A DNA stretch of 9,662 nt from Lachnospiraceae bacterium (lineage in GTDB: Bacteria; Bacillota; Clostridia; Lachnospirales; Lachnospiraceae): the NCBI GenBank assembly GCA_017446125.1, contig JAFSRL010000033.1, forward strand, positions 1 to 9,662. Reading direction: 5' to 3'. The position numbers and the translations under genes were made by a program. Below are positions 1 through 6,303 of the stretch, piece after piece (the first letter of the stretch is position 1; every line of letters starts with the position of its first letter). Under the pieces are notes generated by a model. That model saw only the letters and a program-made list of their open reading frames with translations, was not told where the DNA came from and searched no databases.

Positions 1-495
1 CGGCTGGCCGGTGTTCTCGGATAAAATCCGGTTTAAGGTCGCCTTCGTCTTTAAGATGTGCTTCGCCGCGATCTCGATTTCCGTCGCCTGACCCTGACTG
101 CCGCCACTGGGCTGGTGAATCATGATTTCCGCATTCGGCAGCGCCATGCGCTTTCCCTTTGCGCCGCCGGCGAGTAAGAACGCGCCCATCGAAGCCGCCA
201 TGCCGATGCAGATCGTCGACACGTCGCACTTGATGTAGTTCATGGTGTCATAGATTGCCATGCCGGCATGAATGTGACCGCCCGGCGAATTGATGTAGAG
301 GTGGATGTCCTTACCCGGGTCCTCCGCCTCCAGGAACAAAAGCTGCGCCACGACCACGGAGGCGGAAACGTCATTGACCTCCTCGCCCAGGAACACGATG
401 CGCTCCTTTAACAGGCGGGAGTAAATGTCATAACTGCGCTCGCCGCGGCTGGTCTGCTCGATAACATAGGGGATTAAACTGCCTGTCATACCCAT
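1..495 (-). CDS. clpP: ATP-dependent Clp protease proteolytic subunit ClpP (3' end outside window)
   Basis: ClpP is the self-compartmentalised serine peptidase that degrades unfolded proteins fed by ClpX or ClpA/C ATPases in the cytoplasm. The 165 visible codons give a protein beginning MGMTGSLIPYVIEQTSRGER, followed by the family landmarks INSPGG, the nucleophile serine in GMAASMGAFLL (about S102) and the catalytic histidine in MIHQPSGG (about H127). The third catalytic residue, an Asp after the HTGQ-like segment (here ENTGQP), lies beyond the window edge, so the gene is cut at position 1 and not necessarily broken. The ATG at 495-493 overlaps the tig stop as TAATG, and a GAGG sits 7 nt upstream inside tig, so translation is likely coupled. 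An internal ATG at 489 is an alternative start. The short leader fits the propeptide-like N-terminus of ClpP. Identity is certain from the motifs. Confidence 0.97.
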   Translation of the reverse strand, partial: MGMTGSLIPYVIEQTSRGERSYDIYSRLLKERIVFLGEEVNDVSASVVVAQLLFLEAEDPGKDIHLYINSPGGHIHAGMAIYDTMNYIKCDVSTICIGMAASMGAFLLAGGAKGKRMALPNAEIMIHQPSGGSQGQATEIEIAAKHILKTKATLNRILSENTGQP

Positions 496-1823
496 TACGC
501 TTCCTCTTCTTTCTTGTCATCCTTCTTTTTCTTTTCCGCTGTTTCTTTTGCGTTGTCGACGATGAAGTCCGCCGCCTTGCCGATGCCGATGTCCTCTCGC
601 ATCTGCTTTAAGCCGCGCTCTCCGATCATCTCCTTGATGCGCTCCACGGTCATGCCGTAGTTCTTTGCGTTCTCTTCGAGTTCCTTCTCAAGGTCCTCAT
701 CCGATACCGTGATGCCTTCCTTTGCGACGATCTCCTCCAGCACAAGGCGGGACTTGATGCGCTGGATTGCCTGGGGCTTCACCTGCTCCTTTAAGGCATC
801 CATGGACAGCCCCATCATCTGTGCGTACTGCACGATGTTCATGCCCTGCATCCGAAGACGCTGGTCCATGTCAGAGAGCAGGTTCTCCTGCTGCGCCTCG
901 ACCATCGCGTCCGGCAGCTCCATCTCCGAATCCGCGATGACGGCGGCGACCGCCTCGTCCTCTTTCTGACGGCGGCTCTCCTGTACCTTGCGCTCCTTTA
1001 ACTTATTCTCGACGTCCTTCTTGTATTCGTCAATCGTCTCAAACTCCGTGAAGTCGGACGCGTACTCATCGTCCAATTCCGGCAGAACGCGCTCGCGGAT
1101 CGAGTTGATCTTGCAGTGGAAGACCGCGTCCTTGCCCTTTAACTCTTCCGCATGGTATTCCTCCGGGAAGGTTACGTTGATGTCCTTTTCCTCACCGATT
1201 TCCATGCCGATGAGCTGTTCCTCAAAGCCCGGAATGAATTGTCCGGAGCCGATGGTCAACATCTGGTCTTGTGCCTTTCCGCCGTCGAACGGCACCCCGT
1301 CGACGCTGCCTTCGTAATCCAGGCGCACCATGTCCTTCTCCTGCACCTTACGGTCACTGACCTCCTCAATGCGCCCGTTCAGCTCGCGCTGACGCTCGAT
1401 CTCCGCATCGATTTCCTCTTTGCTGACAGCGTCATCCGTCTTTGTGACCTTGACGCCCTTGTACTTGCCCAAAGAAACCGGCGGGCGCAGCGCCACCTCC
1501 GCCGTGAAGATGAAGGGCATGCCGCTCTCCACCTGCACCACGTCGTACTGCGGGTTGCTCACGATGCGCTCCTCGACCTCGTCAAGCGCCTTGCGGTAGG
1601 CTTCCGGCACGATTTCATTCGCCGCGTCCTCATAGAAGACGCCCTTGCCGTACATCCGCTCAATCACGTTGCGCGGCGCCTTACCTTTACGGAAACCGGG
1701 AATCGAAATCCGTCCCTTGTTTCTATGATATGCGCTGTCGATCGCCTTCTCGAATTCCTCCGCGGGAACCTCGATGGTCAACTTCGCCATGTTGTTCTCT
1801 AACTTGTCTACCTTAACACTCAT
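495..1823 (-). CDS. tig: Trigger factor, ribosome-associated chaperone and prolyl isomerase
   Basis: Trigger factor binds the ribosome exit tunnel and shields nascent chains. The 442-residue product has the usual length (about 430). Residues 1-110 form the ribosome-binding domain with the signature GFRKGKAP at 43-50. Residues about 163-242 form the FKBP-type isomerase domain (DYEGSVDGVPFDGG, IGSGQFIPGFEEQLIGM). The remainder is the helical C-terminal substrate-binding domain with a Lys/Glu-rich tail. The reading frame is open to 1901, but the ATG at 1823 is chosen because AAGGAG lies 5-6 nt upstream and the protein then begins MSVKVDKLENN, as expected for the family; the extra 26 residues would overlap the predicted promoter. 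It is followed immediately by clpP, the common tig-clpP(-clpX) order, linking folding and degradation. It is probably transcribed from the extended -10 promoter at 1901-1909. Confidence 0.97.
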   Translation of the reverse strand: MSVKVDKLENNMAKLTIEVPAEEFEKAIDSAYHRNKGRISIPGFRKGKAPRNVIERMYGKGVFYEDAANEIVPEAYRKALDEVEERIVSNPQYDVVQVESGMPFIFTAEVALRPPVSLGKYKGVKVTKTDDAVSKEEIDAEIERQRELNGRIEEVSDRKVQEKDMVRLDYEGSVDGVPFDGGKAQDQMLTIGSGQFIPGFEEQLIGMEIGEEKDINVTFPEEYHAEELKGKDAVFHCKINSIRERVLPELDDEYASDFTEFETIDEYKKDVENKLKERKVQESRRQKEDEAVAAVIADSEMELPDAMVEAQQENLLSDMDQRLRMQGMNIVQYAQMMGLSMDALKEQVKPQAIQRIKSRLVLEEIVAKEGITVSDEDLEKELEENAKNYGMTVERIKEMIGERGLKQMREDIGIGKAADFIVDNAKETAEKKKKDDKKEEEA

Positions 1824-1886
1824 GTTGCTCCTTCTAACCCCTTTCGTACATTGTTTCTGTTTTGTTGTTTGCGCACGGTCTTCTTG

Positions 1887-1919
1887 TGCACAACTATACA
1901 ATTATATCATAGTTGCGCA
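1887..1919. promoter_or_regulatory. Inverted repeat centred on the tig -10 box, candidate operator
   Basis: TGCACAACTAT (1887-1897) and ATAGTTGCGCA (1909-1919) are inverted copies with one mismatch in 11, separated by 11 bp. The centre of symmetry (1903) falls inside the TATAAT box. It has no downstream T-run on either strand, so it is unlikely to be an intrinsic terminator for the CYTH gene. A repressor-binding site is the simplest reading, but I do not recognise the sequence. The right arm overlaps the last three CYTH codons and the stop. Confidence 0.45.
1901..1909 (-). promoter_or_regulatory. Extended -10 promoter for tig-clpP
   Basis: On the minus strand the sequence reads TGATATAAT, a consensus extended -10 (TGnTATAAT). 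At a 17-bp spacing upstream there is only a poor -35 (TGGCGT), which fits an extended -10 promoter. The TGA here is also the stop codon of the CYTH gene. Transcription would start around 1894, leaving a leader of about 70 nt before the tig ATG at 1823. No CtsR or CIRCE heat-shock operator is visible. Confidence 0.6.
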
Positions 1920-2380
1920 TCATACGCCAGACTCGCGTTCGAGTATCGTTTTACCCCGGTGATCTCCTCCCCGAACCATTCAGGCGGCACAAAAGACGCC
2001 GCGGCTTCTTCCGAAGTGAATTCCACCTCCACAATCCGCAGGTCCTCATAGGGCGCGTGAAAGACATCCGCTTCCGCCTTCAGGGCGCCGCCAAGGTCAT
2101 ACACATAGCGCGTCTTGTGAAGGATGATGCCGTCCGCCTTTTCCTTTAAGTGTTCGTACGCGTCTTCGTTTAACGACAGGTTCATCTCCTCCTTGCCGAT
2201 CGCGCCGGTCTTTTTTCCTTTGAATGTGAATTCGCAGGATGTTGTCTCTTCGCTTGTTTTCCTGCGGATACGCAAGACAGGCTTACGGTTTAAGTAAGCC
2301 TGCTCGATTTCGTATGTGGTTACCGGCGCCCCCGCAGGGAGTTCATCAAAGAGGAAGCGCCGCTCGATTTCCGTGGTCAT
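1907..2380 (-). CDS. CYTH-domain triphosphate tunnel metalloenzyme-like protein
   Basis: The 157-residue product has the CYTH signature at the very N-terminus, MTTEIERRF (ExExR in place of the usual ExExK). The charged residues expected to line the tunnel follow: RIRR at 37-40, FTFKGK around 51-56, KEEMN around 63-67, KTRYVYDL from 89, EADVF from 103, VEVEF around 117-121, and GVKRYSNASL near the end. Family members hydrolyse inorganic triphosphate or other triphosphorylated substrates with a divalent metal, or make cyclic AMP; the substrate here cannot be told. The ATG at 2380 has GGAG 5 nt upstream and places the ExE motif correctly. The frame stays open to 2434, but that extension runs into the hairpin repeat and has no ribosome binding site. 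It may be cotranscribed with the DJ-1 gene if the hairpin is read through. Its stop is part of the tig promoter. Confidence 0.88.
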   Translation of the reverse strand: MTTEIERRFLFDELPAGAPVTTYEIEQAYLNRKPVLRIRRKTSEETTSCEFTFKGKKTGAIGKEEMNLSLNEDAYEHLKEKADGIILHKTRYVYDLGGALKAEADVFHAPYEDLRIVEVEFTSEEAAASFVPPEWFGEEITGVKRYSNASLAYDAQL

Positions 2381-2400
2381 GATGGCTCCTTTGCAGTGCA

Positions 2401-2473
2401 GGTGACAAAAGGGACAGGTCCATAATGTCACCATGGGAAGCTGGTGACATTTGGACCTGTCCCTTTTGTCACC
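2401..2473. repeat. Near-perfect 73-bp hairpin, MITE/REP-like palindromic element
   Basis: The left arm at 2401-2432 and the right arm at 2443-2473 are inverted copies with a single one-base insertion, around a 10-nt loop (2433-2442). Each arm also starts with GGTGACA and ends with TGTCACC, which are complementary, and holds GGAC-AG-GTCC in the middle, so each arm is a smaller imperfect palindrome. The element abuts the DJ-1 stop codon and lies 20 bp from the CYTH start. There is no T-run after the stem, so it is a poor intrinsic terminator, although such a strong stem should pause polymerase or protect RNA ends. The architecture resembles paired REP sequences mobilised by Y1 (RAYT) transposases or a short MITE; similar GGTGACAAAAGGGAC-type repeats are familiar to me, but copy number cannot be tested here. 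Confidence 0.8.
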
Positions 2474-3025
2474 TTAGTGCATATACACGATTTCTTCTTT
2501 CAAGGAAGCGGACTTCTCTTCACCAAGCAGCACCCGCACAATCTCCAGCGCAAAGGGAATGGCGCAGCCCATGCTGCGGCCGGTCGTGATGTGCGCGTCG
2601 GTGATTGTCTCGACGTCGCAGACCGTCGCGCCCTTTAGCGCATCGTCAACGCCCGGATAACAGCAGGCGTTTTTTCCTTCCAAAAGCCCCATGCGTCCCA
2701 AAATGCCCGGTGCCGCGCAGATGGCGCCAATCCTTTTTCCTGCGGCGTCAAACGCCTTGACCGCATCCGTCAGCGCCGTGCATGCCTCCAAGTTTGTCGT
2801 CCCCGGCATGCCGCCCGGCAGGATGAGCATTTCATAATCATCGAAGTTGATTTCTCCGATCACCTTGTCCGCGCCGATGTGAATGTCATGCGAACCCGTC
2901 ACCTTCTTTGTGTCGGTAACGGAAACAACGTCGACCGTCACGCCCGCGCGGCGCAAGACGTCGACGACGGTGAGACCTTCGATTTCTTCTAACCCGTCAG
3001 CTAAAAAAACTGCTACTTTGTTCAT
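2474..3025 (-). CDS. DJ-1/ThiJ/PfpI-family protein
   Basis: The 183-residue protein has the length and motifs of the DJ-1/YajL branch of the class I glutamine-amidotransferase-like fold. It begins NKVAVFLADGLEEIEGLTVVD, with E16 matching the conserved Glu of DJ-1. LILPGGMPGTTNL follows at 67-79, and the nucleophile-elbow cysteine is C103 in GAICAAPGILG. A conserved TGRSMGCAIPFAL segment comes near the end. Family members are described as deglycases, glyoxalases or redox-sensing chaperones; which applies here cannot be read from sequence. It is cytoplasmic, with no signal peptide. The ATG at 3025 has GAGGTG 6 nt upstream; that site lies within the palindromic repeat at 3032-3076. The stop directly abuts the 73-bp hairpin. 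Note that a same-frame read without the hairpin would run toward the CYTH start. Confidence 0.93.
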   Translation of the reverse strand: MNKVAVFLADGLEEIEGLTVVDVLRRAGVTVDVVSVTDTKKVTGSHDIHIGADKVIGEINFDDYEMLILPGGMPGTTNLEACTALTDAVKAFDAAGKRIGAICAAPGILGRMGLLEGKNACCYPGVDDALKGATVCDVETITDAHITTGRSMGCAIPFALEIVRVLLGEEKSASLKEEIVYMH

Positions 3026-3031
3026 AGTTTA

Positions 3032-3076
3032 CACCTCATCCACCGCAAGCGGTCCCCCTTCCCCTCGAGGGGAAGG
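3032..3076. repeat. Two-stem palindromic intergenic repeat between malQ and the DJ-1 gene
   Basis: On the plus strand CACCTCATCC is followed by the stem ACCGC-AA-GCGGT (3042-3053) and then a perfect 20-bp palindrome, CCTTCCCCTCGAGGGGAAGG (3057-3076). The pattern CACCTCATCC, a variable stem, then CCTTCCCC...GGGGAAGG is one I recognise from memory as a frequent intergenic repeat in gut Clostridia; this is not verified here. No T-run follows either stem, so a terminator role is not supported. The CACCTC end read on the minus strand provides the GAGGTG ribosome binding site of the DJ-1 gene. Confidence 0.65.
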
Positions 3077-3090
3077 TTTGTCTGAATTTA

Positions 3091-4629
3091 TTAATCTACT
3101 CTTCCATATAGCGTACACTGCTTATGAATCTTGCGCGCAAGCGCAGGGGTGAGGGCGTTCTTTTTCATGCGCCACACCCAGTTGTTCCCCAAGGTTGAGG
3201 GCAGGTTGATTCTGCCTTCCTTGCCGATGTAGAGATAATCCTGCAAGGGAATGATTGCCGTATTCGCGACGGAAGAAAGCGCTAAGCGCACAAGTGAATC
3301 GACATTGCCCTTGTCGGAAGCCTTCGTGTCCTTGGGGATCTGTAAAAACCGGTACGCAAATGCGCGGTCCTTTTTTGAGATTTCCTCAAACCACGCGCGT
3401 GTTGTGTTGTTGTCATGCGTTCCCGTATAGACGATGGCATTCCAGTCGTAGTTGTAGGGCAGGTAATCAGAGTCCTCCCTGGCGTCAAAGGCAAACTGCA
3501 ACACCTTCATGCCCGGGAAACCGCTGCGCTTTAAGAGCCTGCGCACGCCGGGGGTCAGATACCCCAGATCCTCCGCAATCAAATGCAGCCGCCCGTCCGA
3601 AAGCACCGGAAGCTCCTTTTTCAATACATCAAAGAGTGCGTACCCCGGGCCCTTTTCCCAGTGTCCGAACTCCGCGGTCTTGTCCCCGTACGGAATCGCA
3701 TAGTAGGACTCAAAGCCGCGGAAATGATCGATGCGCACAACGTCATACAGCTTCAGGGTGTGCCGCACACGCTCCACCCACCAGGCAAAGCCGGTTTCCT
3801 CGTGATAGTCCCAGCGGTAAAGCGGGTTTCCCCAGAGCTGTCCCGTCGGCGAAAAGCCGTCCGGCGGGCAGCCCGACACCGCGTCCGGTCGTCCCGACCA
3901 CTCCAGTTGGAATAAGTCCGGATTCGCCCAGGTGTCCGCGGAATCGTATGCCACATAAATCGGAAGATCGCCGATGATCTCGATGCCCAGCGTGTTCGCG
4001 TAATGCTTCAGCTCGCTCCACTGCTTGAAGAACTCATACTGGAGGAAGCGGTAAAACTCCACCGTGTCCTTTAACATGGTGCGGTAACGCTTAAGCGCTG
4101 TTTGCTTGCGCAGGCGGATGTCATCCTCCCAGGTGTCCCAGGAAGCATGGTTGAAATGCTCCTTCACCGCCATGTAGAGGGCGTAATCGTTCAGCCAGGC
4201 GCCCTCTTTTTTGCAGAAGGCGTCAAATGCCCGTTTCTCTTCCTTTGAAAAACCGCCCGGTTGAAATGCACGCTCATACGCCTTGTGCAGCAAAGGAAAC
4301 CGCGCATAAAACAGTTTTGCATAGTCGATTCTTGCAGGGTTGTTCCCGAAATCCGCCCTTGCAATCTCCCGCTGCGTTAAGAGACCTTCTTCCTTCAGGG
4401 TATCAAGGTCGATGAAGTACGGATTGCCCGCAAAGGTGGAAAAGGATTGATAGGGCGAGTCGCCGTAACCCGTGGGGCCAAGCGGCAGGATTTGCCAGTA
4501 ATGCTGCCCCGCGGCATGCAAAAAGTCGACAAACGCATACGCTTCTTCGGAAAACGCGCCGATCCCGTGCGGTGACGGAAGCGACGCGATGGGCAATAGG
4601 ATGCCGCAGGTTCTTCCCTGTCGTTTCAT
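3091..4629 (-). CDS. malQ: 4-alpha-glucanotransferase (amylomaltase, GH77)
   Basis: This enzyme transfers maltooligosaccharide segments between alpha-1,4-glucans and releases glucose, in cytoplasmic maltodextrin and glycogen use. The 512-residue length is normal. The N-terminus has the family pattern CGILLPIASLPSPHGIG and the segment YWQILPLGPTGYGDSPYQS. The catalytic residues are all present: nucleophile D301 in VRIDHFRG, acid/base E353 in IAEDLG, and transition-state stabiliser D406 in TGTHDNNTT. PPDGFSPTGQLWGNPLY is intact. The ATG at 4629 lies 6 nt after the kinase stop, with a modest GTAAGG site, so it is almost certainly in one transcript with the upstream kinase. No signal peptide is present. 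No gene for a glucan phosphorylase or transporter is in the window, so its exact pathway partners are unknown. Confidence 0.97.
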   Translation of the reverse strand: MKRQGRTCGILLPIASLPSPHGIGAFSEEAYAFVDFLHAAGQHYWQILPLGPTGYGDSPYQSFSTFAGNPYFIDLDTLKEEGLLTQREIARADFGNNPARIDYAKLFYARFPLLHKAYERAFQPGGFSKEEKRAFDAFCKKEGAWLNDYALYMAVKEHFNHASWDTWEDDIRLRKQTALKRYRTMLKDTVEFYRFLQYEFFKQWSELKHYANTLGIEIIGDLPIYVAYDSADTWANPDLFQLEWSGRPDAVSGCPPDGFSPTGQLWGNPLYRWDYHEETGFAWWVERVRHTLKLYDVVRIDHFRGFESYYAIPYGDKTAEFGHWEKGPGYALFDVLKKELPVLSDGRLHLIAEDLGYLTPGVRRLLKRSGFPGMKVLQFAFDAREDSDYLPYNYDWNAIVYTGTHDNNTTRAWFEEISKKDRAFAYRFLQIPKDTKASDKGNVDSLVRLALSSVANTAIIPLQDYLYIGKEGRINLPSTLGNNWVWRMKKNALTPALARKIHKQCTLYGRVD

Positions 4630-4635
4630 AATGCC

Positions 4636-5553
4636 TTACTTTCTGAAATCCCAGATGATGCCGCGCCACTGCTGAAGCTGGTCGACGGTCATGAATCCGT
4701 TACTTGTTCCCATGAAACCAATCTTATAAGAGGCAAATAACAACGCGTTCTTGATTGCGTACACGGAATCGCCGTTCTCCAAATAGTAGTGCAGGAAGCA
4801 GGAGAACAACGCGTTACCGGCGCCCACGGTGTTCAACACCTCCGCGGTTTTGACGGTATTGTAATGCGCGATGATGTCCGCGTTTCTGTCGGAAATGATT
4901 AAGCCCTCGGAGCCCTGTCCCAAAATCACGATCTCCGGCTTGTACTCCGCTTCGATTGAGCGGATGAACTCGTACGGGTCCTCCGTTAAGTTGTCGTCAC
5001 TGAAATACAGAATGCTGGAAGCGCCCAGGAAATCCTTGCTGTACTTCTCCTTTTCCCTGGAGAAGTTGCGCAGGTTCAGCGCCATCTTCTTGTCGTACTT
5101 CTTTGCAACCTCGATGAAGGGGCGGCAGAAGTTCGCGTTCGCGGTCACAATCATGTCGCTGTCTTTTGCGATCTTCTCGAAGAGCTCGATGTCATAGACC
5201 GCATCGCGGATGTCCTTGTTGTCTTCGAAGTGCTGCTGGCGGCGCTCCTCATCGTAGAGCACCACGGCGGCAGGGGTTTCGTTCAGAACGGGAAGCACAT
5301 AGTCAAGATCCAGGGTCACACCGCGTCCCGGCGGGTTTAAGAATCCCAGATCGTCATTCTTTCCGACCACGGAGACAAAGTCGACCTCATCTCCCAGCCA
5401 TTTTAAGGCAAGAGACTCATTGTATGCGTCCCCGCCCGCAGAGGTGAAGATCGTATGCGGTGCCTGTGTTAAGGGGGCGTATTCGATTGGTATCTTGTCC
5501 ACCTTGACAATGGTTTCCATGTGTGTGACGCCCGCGACGACAAAATGGCTCAT
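4636..5553 (-). CDS. PfkB/ribokinase-family carbohydrate kinase homologue with Asn at the catalytic Asp
   Basis: The 305-residue product has the ribokinase-family length and fold markers: an N-terminal strand MSHFVVAGVTHMETIVKVD, the glycine motif SAGGDAYNESLALKWLG (residues 38-54; GG followed by N45), and the C-terminal anion-hole motif NTVGAGNALFSCFLHYY (241-257). Canonical members read DTxGAGDxF there, the final Asp being the catalytic base. Here both Asps are Asn (N241, N247), encoded by AAC in each case. It may therefore be an inactive or regulatory homologue, or a branch with altered chemistry; the preferred sugar cannot be assigned. The start at 5553 has AAGGAGG 6 nt upstream. A promoter at 5588-5616 lies in the end of tetR. 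malQ follows after 6 nt, suggesting a role in sugar or glucan metabolism. Confidence 0.9.
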   Translation of the reverse strand: MSHFVVAGVTHMETIVKVDKIPIEYAPLTQAPHTIFTSAGGDAYNESLALKWLGDEVDFVSVVGKNDDLGFLNPPGRGVTLDLDYVLPVLNETPAAVVLYDEERRQQHFEDNKDIRDAVYDIELFEKIAKDSDMIVTANANFCRPFIEVAKKYDKKMALNLRNFSREKEKYSKDFLGASSILYFSDDNLTEDPYEFIRSIEAEYKPEIVILGQGSEGLIISDRNADIIAHYNTVKTAEVLNTVGAGNALFSCFLHYYLENGDSVYAIKNALLFASYKIGFMGTSNGFMTVDQLQQWRGIIWDFRK

Positions 5554-5584
5554 ATGCCTCCTCCTTATGAAGTAACTCCTGATG

Positions 5585-6187
5585 TTAATTATACGATAAT
5601 CTCTTCAACATGTCTATGTAACGCACGGCCTCCGCCCCGTACCGTTCGGGGGAAAAGGCGCCGGTTTTGATGTGCTCGAGCATCAGACCGCGCAGGGAAT
5701 AATCCAGGATGTGCCCCGTAATCACGTAGTCCGCGCCCGCCTTGAAGCGCGTGATGTCCGCCTGCTCCAGAATCGTGCCCACCTGCTCCTCTAAGCTCAT
5801 CCGCTTTTCGTGGACCGCGGCAATCGCTTCGGGAACCTCCTCTTCTTCCGCCCGCTCCAAAAAGAGCTGCACGTACGGAAACTGCCGCATCGCGTCGACG
5901 CGCGAGGTTAAAATCTGTTTGATGATTTCAAAGTAATCCGTTTCTTCCTTATTGGTATAGGAAGAAAGCTCGATGGTCATGAAGCGCATGCTGTAGTCGT
6001 ATAAAAATCCGTACAGCCCCACCTTCGAGCCGAAGTAATGAAACAACAGCCCCTTGCTGATGCCCGCGTCCTTGACGATGTCGTCCGTCGAGGCGTGCAG
6101 AAAGCCATTCAGGGCAAAATGCTTCATGGCGGCGGAGATAATCCGGTCCTGCTTTTCTTTTTTTAAGTCAAAGAACTTCTCATTCAT
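5585..6187 (-). CDS. TetR/AcrR-family transcriptional regulator
   Basis: The 200-residue protein has a typical TetR N-terminal DNA-binding domain: RIISAAMKHFALNGFLHAS, then the helix-turn-helix TDDIVKDAGISKGLLFHYFGSK at about 34-55. The C-terminal ligand-binding and dimerisation region is variable and gives no ligand. Members usually repress their own gene and neighbours until a small molecule binds. A perfect 15-bp palindrome at 6206-6220, on the expected start point of its own promoter, supports autorepression. The ATG at 6187 is preceded by AAAGGGGG at a long 11-nt spacing, so translation may be weak; an ATG right after the G-run would only encode four codons ending in TGA across the tetR start. 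Upstream lies the divergent small gene, and downstream the kinase-malQ pair, the likeliest additional targets. Confidence 0.93.
   Translation of the reverse strand: MNEKFFDLKKEKQDRIISAAMKHFALNGFLHASTDDIVKDAGISKGLLFHYFGSKVGLYGFLYDYSMRFMTIELSSYTNKEETDYFEIIKQILTSRVDAMRQFPYVQLFLERAEEEEVPEAIAAVHEKRMSLEEQVGTILEQADITRFKAGADYVITGHILDYSLRGLMLEHIKTGAFSPERYGAEAVRYIDMLKRLSYN
5588..5616 (-). promoter_or_regulatory. Sigma-A type promoter for the kinase-malQ transcript
   Basis: On the minus strand TAGACA (5616-5611) and a perfect TATAAT (5593-5588) are separated by exactly 17 bp. The pair lies within the last codons of tetR, and the TATAAT ends one base before the TAA stop is complete. The predicted start near 5581 leaves a leader of about 28 nt before the kinase ATG. 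It would allow kinase and malQ expression independently of the tetR promoter. Confidence 0.65.
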
Positions 6188-6205
6188 AATGCGTTCATCC
6201 CCCTT

Positions 6206-6220
6206 TGACCGATTCGGTCA
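6206..6220. promoter_or_regulatory. Palindromic TetR-family operator
   Basis: TGACCGA-T-TCGGTCA is a perfect 15-bp palindrome just downstream of the predicted tetR -10 and over its expected transcription start. The TGACCG...CGGTCA form matches many operators of TetR-family regulators. Its position fits repression of tetR by its own product. It lies about 30 bp from the -35 of the divergent small gene, so control of that gene is less certain. Confidence 0.75.
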
Positions 6221-6227
6221 TTTTCTT

Positions 6228-6256
6228 ATGATAGCATAAAAAAAATCTCTTTTCAA
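6228..6256 (-). promoter_or_regulatory. Promoter of tetR
   Basis: On the minus strand TTGAAA (6256-6251) and TATCAT (6233-6228) stand 17 bp apart. The -35 box overlaps that of the divergent promoter by all but one base, so the two are back to back and may compete for polymerase. Confidence 0.55.
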
Positions 6257-6278
6257 TCAAATGGAATTGCGGTAAAAT
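6250..6278 (+). promoter_or_regulatory. Promoter of the small acidic membrane protein gene
   Basis: TTTTCA (6250-6255) and TAAAAT (6273-6278) are separated by 17 bp, 4 and 5 of 6 matches to consensus. The predicted start near 6285 would give a very short leader containing the AAAGGAG site before the ATG at 6304. Confidence 0.5.
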
Positions 6279-6303
6279 GGGTATTGCGAAAGGAGAACTA
6301 CCC

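Noticed and set aside
1152..1802. Plus-strand open frame of 216 codons
   Set aside because: Antisense to tig; composition is that of a GC-rich shadow frame, without recognisable domains.
1824..1900. CIRCE or CtsR heat-shock operator upstream of tig-clpP
   Set aside because: Neither TTAGCACTC-N9-GAGTGCTAA nor GGTCAAA direct repeats are present.
2381..2434. Longer start for the CYTH protein at the ATG in the hairpin loop
   Set aside because: No ribosome binding site precedes it, and the added residues come from the repeat; the ATG at 2380 has GGAG and starts directly at the CYTH signature.
2401..2473. Hairpin as an intrinsic terminator
   Set aside because: The stem is strong, but neither side is followed by a run of T in the transcript.
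3255..3977. Plus-strand open frame of 240 codons
   Set aside because: It lies wholly antisense to malQ, whose catalytic motifs are intact; the translated product is Pro/Arg/Ser-rich low complexity and has no ribosome site.
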